From: Competibacteraceae bacterium UBA3908 | Lineage (GTDB): Bacteria > Pseudomonadota > Gammaproteobacteria > Competibacterales > Competibacteraceae | Assembly (NCBI GenBank): GCA_002391525.1 | Contig: DGFE01000082.1 | Location: 1-18,406, forward strand | Direction of reading: 5' to 3' | DNA length: 18,406 bases | Notes under the pieces: generated by a model | What the model saw: only the letters and a program-made list of their open reading frames with translations | Databases searched by the model: none | What the model was told of the DNA's origin: nothing | Position numbers and translations under genes: made by a program | Shown: piece by piece, positions 15,251 through 18,406 of the stretch | How positions within the stretch are numbered: the stretch's first letter is position 1 | Layout of the letters: each line of letters begins with the position of its first letter

Positions 15251-16885
15251 ATGCACCCCTTCCACTCCAGGGATCCATTGCAGTGCCTGGAACAACTCAA
15301 CCGGATTGGCATCGCGCTGTCCAGGGAACGGGATACCGAAAAGCTGCTGGAAACGATTCTGATCGCGGCCCAGAGCCTGCTGAACGCCGATGGCGGCACC
15401 CTGTATAGCCTGGAGGAAGACAGCCGGCACCTTCGCTTCGAGGCGTTGCGCAACGATTCGCTCCAGCTCTACCTGGGCGGCGCCACCGGCACGGCCATCC
15501 CGTTCGCGCCGATTCCCCTCTACGACCCGGCAGGCCAACCCAACACCGGCATGGTGGTCACCTACGCCGTGCTGCACGACACGACGGTCGTGATCGACGA
15601 CGCCTACGCGGACCAGACGTTCGATTTCTCCGGAACGCGTCTGTTCGACCGACAGACGGGTTATCGCTCCCGCTCCTTCCTGACCGTGCCGATGAAGAAT
15701 CACGAAGGCCGGATTATCGGCGTGTTCCAGTTGATCAACGCCCTCGATCCCGAAACCGGACAAGTCAGGACGTTTGCGCCGGCCGACCGGCGCTTGGCGG
15801 AATCGCTGGCCTCCCAGGCGGCCATCGCCCTCACCAACCAGCAGTTGATCGACCAACTCCAGCGCCTGTTCGAATCGCTCATCGAGCTGATCAACGTCGC
15901 CCTTGACCAGAAATCCCCCTATACCGGCGCTCATTGCCAGCGCGTGCCGATTCTGACCGTGATGATCGCCGAAGCCGCCCGCCGCTCCGAGCGGGGGCGG
16001 CTGAAGGACTTTCGTCCCACTGCCGAGGAGTTGTACGAACTCAGGATCGCCGGATTGTTGCACGATTGTGGCAAGATCGTCACACCGGTCCACGTGGTGG
16101 ACAAGGCGACCAAGCTGGAAACCCTGTTCGACCGCATCGAGTTGGTGGATACCCGCTTCGAGGTGCTGAAACGCGATGCCGAGATCGAGTTGCTGAAAGG
16201 CAGGCTGGCCGCCCTGGAGCGCGGCGATCCGGCGGCGACCCCGTCGCTGGAGCAGCGTTTTCGTAAACGATTGACCGCGTTGGCGGACGACAGGGAACAT
16301 CTGCGCCGCTGCAACATCGGCGGCGAGTCCATGCGGCCCGAAGATCAGGACCGGGTCCGATGGATCGCCGCCTATCGCTGGACCGGACCGGATGGCCGGG
16401 AACGCCCGTTCCTGTCCGAGGAGGAAGTCGACAATCTCTGCATCGTCAAGGGCACCCTGAACCCGAAGGAACGAGCCATCATCGAAGAACACGTGAAGCT
16501 GACCCAGCGGCTGCTGGACACCCTGCCCTGGCCGAAACGACTGCGCAACGTGCCCGAGTACGCCGGCAACCACCACGAACAGCCCGACGGCGGTGGTTAT
16601 CCCCGCGGCTTGCGTCAACAAGAACTGGCCATGCAAGCCCGGATCATCGGTCTGGCCGACGTTTTCGAAGCCTTGACCGCCCGCGACCGGCCCTACAAGC
16701 CCGGCAAACCGCTCAGCGAAGTACTCGCCATTCTCGGCCGGATGGCGGAAGACCACCGGATCGATCCCGATCTGTTCGATGTCTTCATCCGCGAAGGCGT
16801 CTGGCTGCAATACGCCCGGCAGTATTTGCAGCCGGAGCAGATCGACGCGGTGGACGTCAGCCGGATTCCGGGCTATACCCCCTGA
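15251..16885 (+). CDS. GAF domain and HD-GYP domain protein, predicted cyclic di-GMP phosphodiesterase
   Basis: The 544-residue protein has an N-terminal GAF sensor domain (about 25-200, with FLTVPMKNHEGRIIGVFQLI), a linker helix, and an HD-GYP output domain. Metal and active-site features seen are H228, H271-D272 in HDCGKIVTP, E407 and H414 in ERAIIEEH, HHEQPDGGGYP (441-451), and D470 in LADVFEALTARDRPYK. This points to hydrolysis of c-di-GMP. About 110 extra residues lie between the HD pair and the H414 helix, including FDRIELVDTRFEVLKRDAEI, a pattern shared by a known HD-GYP subfamily. No GGDEF or membrane segment is present. ATG 15251 follows an AAAGG site; an upstream in-frame start at 15170 lacks one. 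No operon partner is apparent. Confidence 0.9.
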   Translation: MHPFHSRDPLQCLEQLNRIGIALSRERDTEKLLETILIAAQSLLNADGGTLYSLEEDSRHLRFEALRNDSLQLYLGGATGTAIPFAPIPLYDPAGQPNTGMVVTYAVLHDTTVVIDDAYADQTFDFSGTRLFDRQTGYRSRSFLTVPMKNHEGRIIGVFQLINALDPETGQVRTFAPADRRLAESLASQAAIALTNQQLIDQLQRLFESLIELINVALDQKSPYTGAHCQRVPILTVMIAEAARRSERGRLKDFRPTAEELYELRIAGLLHDCGKIVTPVHVVDKATKLETLFDRIELVDTRFEVLKRDAEIELLKGRLAALERGDPAATPSLEQRFRKRLTALADDREHLRRCNIGGESMRPEDQDRVRWIAAYRWTGPDGRERPFLSEEEVDNLCIVKGTLNPKERAIIEEHVKLTQRLLDTLPWPKRLRNVPEYAGNHHEQPDGGGYPRGLRQQELAMQARIIGLADVFEALTARDRPYKPGKPLSEVLAILGRMAEDHRIDPDLFDVFIREGVWLQYARQYLQPEQIDAVDVSRIPGYTP

Positions 16886-17187
16886 ATGCTTTCATCGCCA
16901 ACCCCGATTTCCCGCCATCCCACGGGACAACCGCCATGCGAATCCATAACAAAAGTGGCCCGGCCTTAAGCGAGTTGGCTGATCGATTCAGCCAGATCCC
17001 ATTCCCAAGCGCGTTCGAAACGTTGACCAAATTGTATCAGAAACCCAACCACAAAACCTTAGAATGACGAACTGGCGTGACCATCGAACAGTTGCGGCGC
17101 GCCAAAGAAAAACTGTCACGACCGGGTCGCGCGGACGGGAAATCGCCGCCAGCCTGACCCGCCGCCGGATTCGCCTGGAGGGATGTC
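16886..17187 (+). other. Intergenic region with a possible 43-codon open frame
   Basis: In these 302 bases between the HD-GYP gene and the exported-protein gene I see one short plus-strand frame, 16936-17067. It encodes 43 residues starting MRIHNKSGPALSELADRFSQ and ending NHKTLE. It has no good Shine-Dalgarno, no recognised family and no signal peptide. No clear terminator or promoter was found. The region must contain the promoter of the downstream gene unless that gene is co-transcribed with the HD-GYP gene. Confidence 0.4.
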
Positions 17188-18406
17188 ATGCATTTTCGAG
17201 CCTGTTTTCCGATTCTGTTGAGCGCCCTGCTTTGGACGGCGTCGGTGCTGGCGGCCAAGCCGGCCGTCGATGAATTTGTCGCGCCACTGCAAGCGACCGC
17301 GGCGGCGCGTTCCACACCGCGCGTGTCCGACCGGGCGCGCGCGATCAAGGACGAGTTGACCGGGAAACCGGCGCTCCAGGCCAGGACCGCTCAGGCCGCC
17401 ATCGCCGCCGCGGTCGGTCAGCGCACCGCCGGTTGTCGGATGATCCGCTTTGGGACCGACTTCGGCTGGGTGGCGACGGGCATGGCCCGCTACCCGGCAT
17501 CCGATAATCCGGTCGCGCTGCGCCGATCCCGCCAGGAGGCACGCTTCGGGGCGTTCATGGATGCCCGCTCACGACTGGCCGACTGCCTGCCGGATTTGTC
17601 GCCGGAGGCCAGGCAGCGGGTGGCTGAAAAGCTGGAACAAAATGACGCCATTCGGCTGGCACTGATCAATTTGGCCGCCACCGACGCGGAGCGGCGGGAA
17701 CAGGCGCTCAAAATTCTGGCGCGCGGCTTTATGGCGTACTCGGTCGACGATGACCCGGTCAAACACACGGTTTACGCGAACCTGGTGGTCACGCCCAAGA
17801 CCGCCACCCGACTGACGCGCCCTGCTCCCAACGCCATCGAAGCGGTTTCGCTGCAAGAGGGCTTGCGGCAGGTGTTGGCCGAAATCGGGGGCGGAGTGGT
17901 TCCGCCGGTCGGCAACGGCTTGATCGTGGTCACCGCCACGGGCGAATTGGCGCTGGTTGGCTACGCCGTCAACCTGATCGGCGCGCATCCGGACCCCGCG
18001 GCTCAGGACAAGTTGCGGGCCGACGCCGGGAAAATCGCGACGACCCGCGCCACCGAAGCCCTCATCGGGCTGGCCGCGGGCGACGATGCCGCGTGGCGGA
18101 ACGGCCTGGACGAGGCCACCCGAAACGACATTCAGGCGATCAGCGCCGCCTACGACGACGGCGAACCGAGCGTTCGCCGTTTCGAGCAAATCCGCGATCT
18201 GGCCATGACTGCGGTCAGGGACGATGCCGGCCTGCAAGCCCTGCGGGAGGGTCGCCTACCGTCGACGGCGGCGATCAAACGCTTCGGCGGGGAGAATGTC
18301 ATCGTCGTCGCGGTGACCTACACGCCCCCCGTCAAGAAACGCCAACCCAAACCGGTGCTACCTGCACCGGCTGTACCCACGAGCAGCCCCACCAGCGGCC
18401 CGCCGG
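17188..18406 (+). CDS. Exported protein of unknown function, 5' part (runs off the window)
   Basis: The frame opens at ATG 17188 and stays open for 406 codons to the edge with no stop, so the gene is partial. GGAGGG (17177-17182) lies 5 bases before the ATG. The N terminus MHFRACFPILLSALLWTASV followed by LAAKP is a signal peptide with cleavage after about A22-A23; no lipobox is seen, so it is periplasmic or envelope-exported. Residues 90-133 (FGWVATGMARYPASDNPVAL, then helical) and 244-296 (VTATG, later HPDPAAQDKLRADAGKI) look like two copies of one alpha/beta unit, recalling LPP20-like domains only weakly. The last visible part is proline-rich (about 380-406), suggesting a linker to a further domain. 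I do not recognise the family. Another ATG 5 bases upstream is in a frame that soon stops. Confidence 0.8.
   Translation, partial: MHFRACFPILLSALLWTASVLAAKPAVDEFVAPLQATAAARSTPRVSDRARAIKDELTGKPALQARTAQAAIAAAVGQRTAGCRMIRFGTDFGWVATGMARYPASDNPVALRRSRQEARFGAFMDARSRLADCLPDLSPEARQRVAEKLEQNDAIRLALINLAATDAERREQALKILARGFMAYSVDDDPVKHTVYANLVVTPKTATRLTRPAPNAIEAVSLQEGLRQVLAEIGGGVVPPVGNGLIVVTATGELALVGYAVNLIGAHPDPAAQDKLRADAGKIATTRATEALIGLAAGDDAAWRNGLDEATRNDIQAISAAYDDGEPSVRRFEQIRDLAMTAVRDDAGLQALREGRLPSTAAIKRFGGENVIVVAVTYTPPVKKRQPKPVLPAPAVPTSSPTSGPP

Overview
The window reads as a chromosomal segment of a GC-rich Gammaproteobacterium. The evidence is an LPS-type outer membrane gene set (waaA, an LpxL-type acyltransferase, mlaA), gamma-type CysZ and PrpE, a tRNA gene with encoded CCA, and strong Shine-Dalgarno sites. 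Debris resembling a DUF1703 ATPase and a Fic protein, next to propionate-activation genes, would fit an uncultured Competibacter-like lineage, but that placement is inference. Most of the window is ordinary housekeeping and envelope metabolism. No CRISPR array, intact insertion sequence, prophage or secondary-metabolite cluster is visible.

Layout. 1-1640: the 3' part of panC (+), then tRNA-Arg(CCT) (-) and an NRDE/TANGO2-type protein (-). 1688-4951: an orphan FixJ/LuxR-type response regulator (-), divergent from a two-gene acyl-CoA unit (+) made of an ECHDC3-like crotonase-fold protein without the usual catalytic glutamates and an AMP-forming acyl-CoA synthetase. 4952-6676: the least ordinary stretch. 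It holds a candidate structured RNA ending in a T-run (+), a tRNA-like sequence (+), a SAM-dependent methyltransferase (-), and a scar where C-terminal relics of a DUF1703-type protein and a Fic protein are joined head to tail. 6677-9689: prpE and mdh (-), with a good intrinsic terminator after prpE.

10153-12173: cysZ and waaA (+), translationally coupled by an ATGA overlap. 12293-13165: a TAXI/PBP2-like periplasmic binding protein (-) with no transporter genes beside it. 13203-15050: a tight operon (-) mlaA, DUF2007 protein, LpxL-type acyltransferase, concerned with outer-membrane lipids. 15251-16885: a GAF plus HD-GYP protein (+), a predicted c-di-GMP phosphodiesterase. 17188-18406: the 5' part of an unrecognised exported protein (+) that runs off the window without a stop codon.

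Together the genes cover CoA and propionate metabolism (panC, two acyl-CoA ligases, a crotonase-fold protein, mdh) and envelope building (waaA, LpxL-type, mlaA). The best candidates for something undescribed are the RNA-like element and tRNA-like sequence at 5091-5284, the fused gene relics at 6091-6385, and the exported protein at the right edge.
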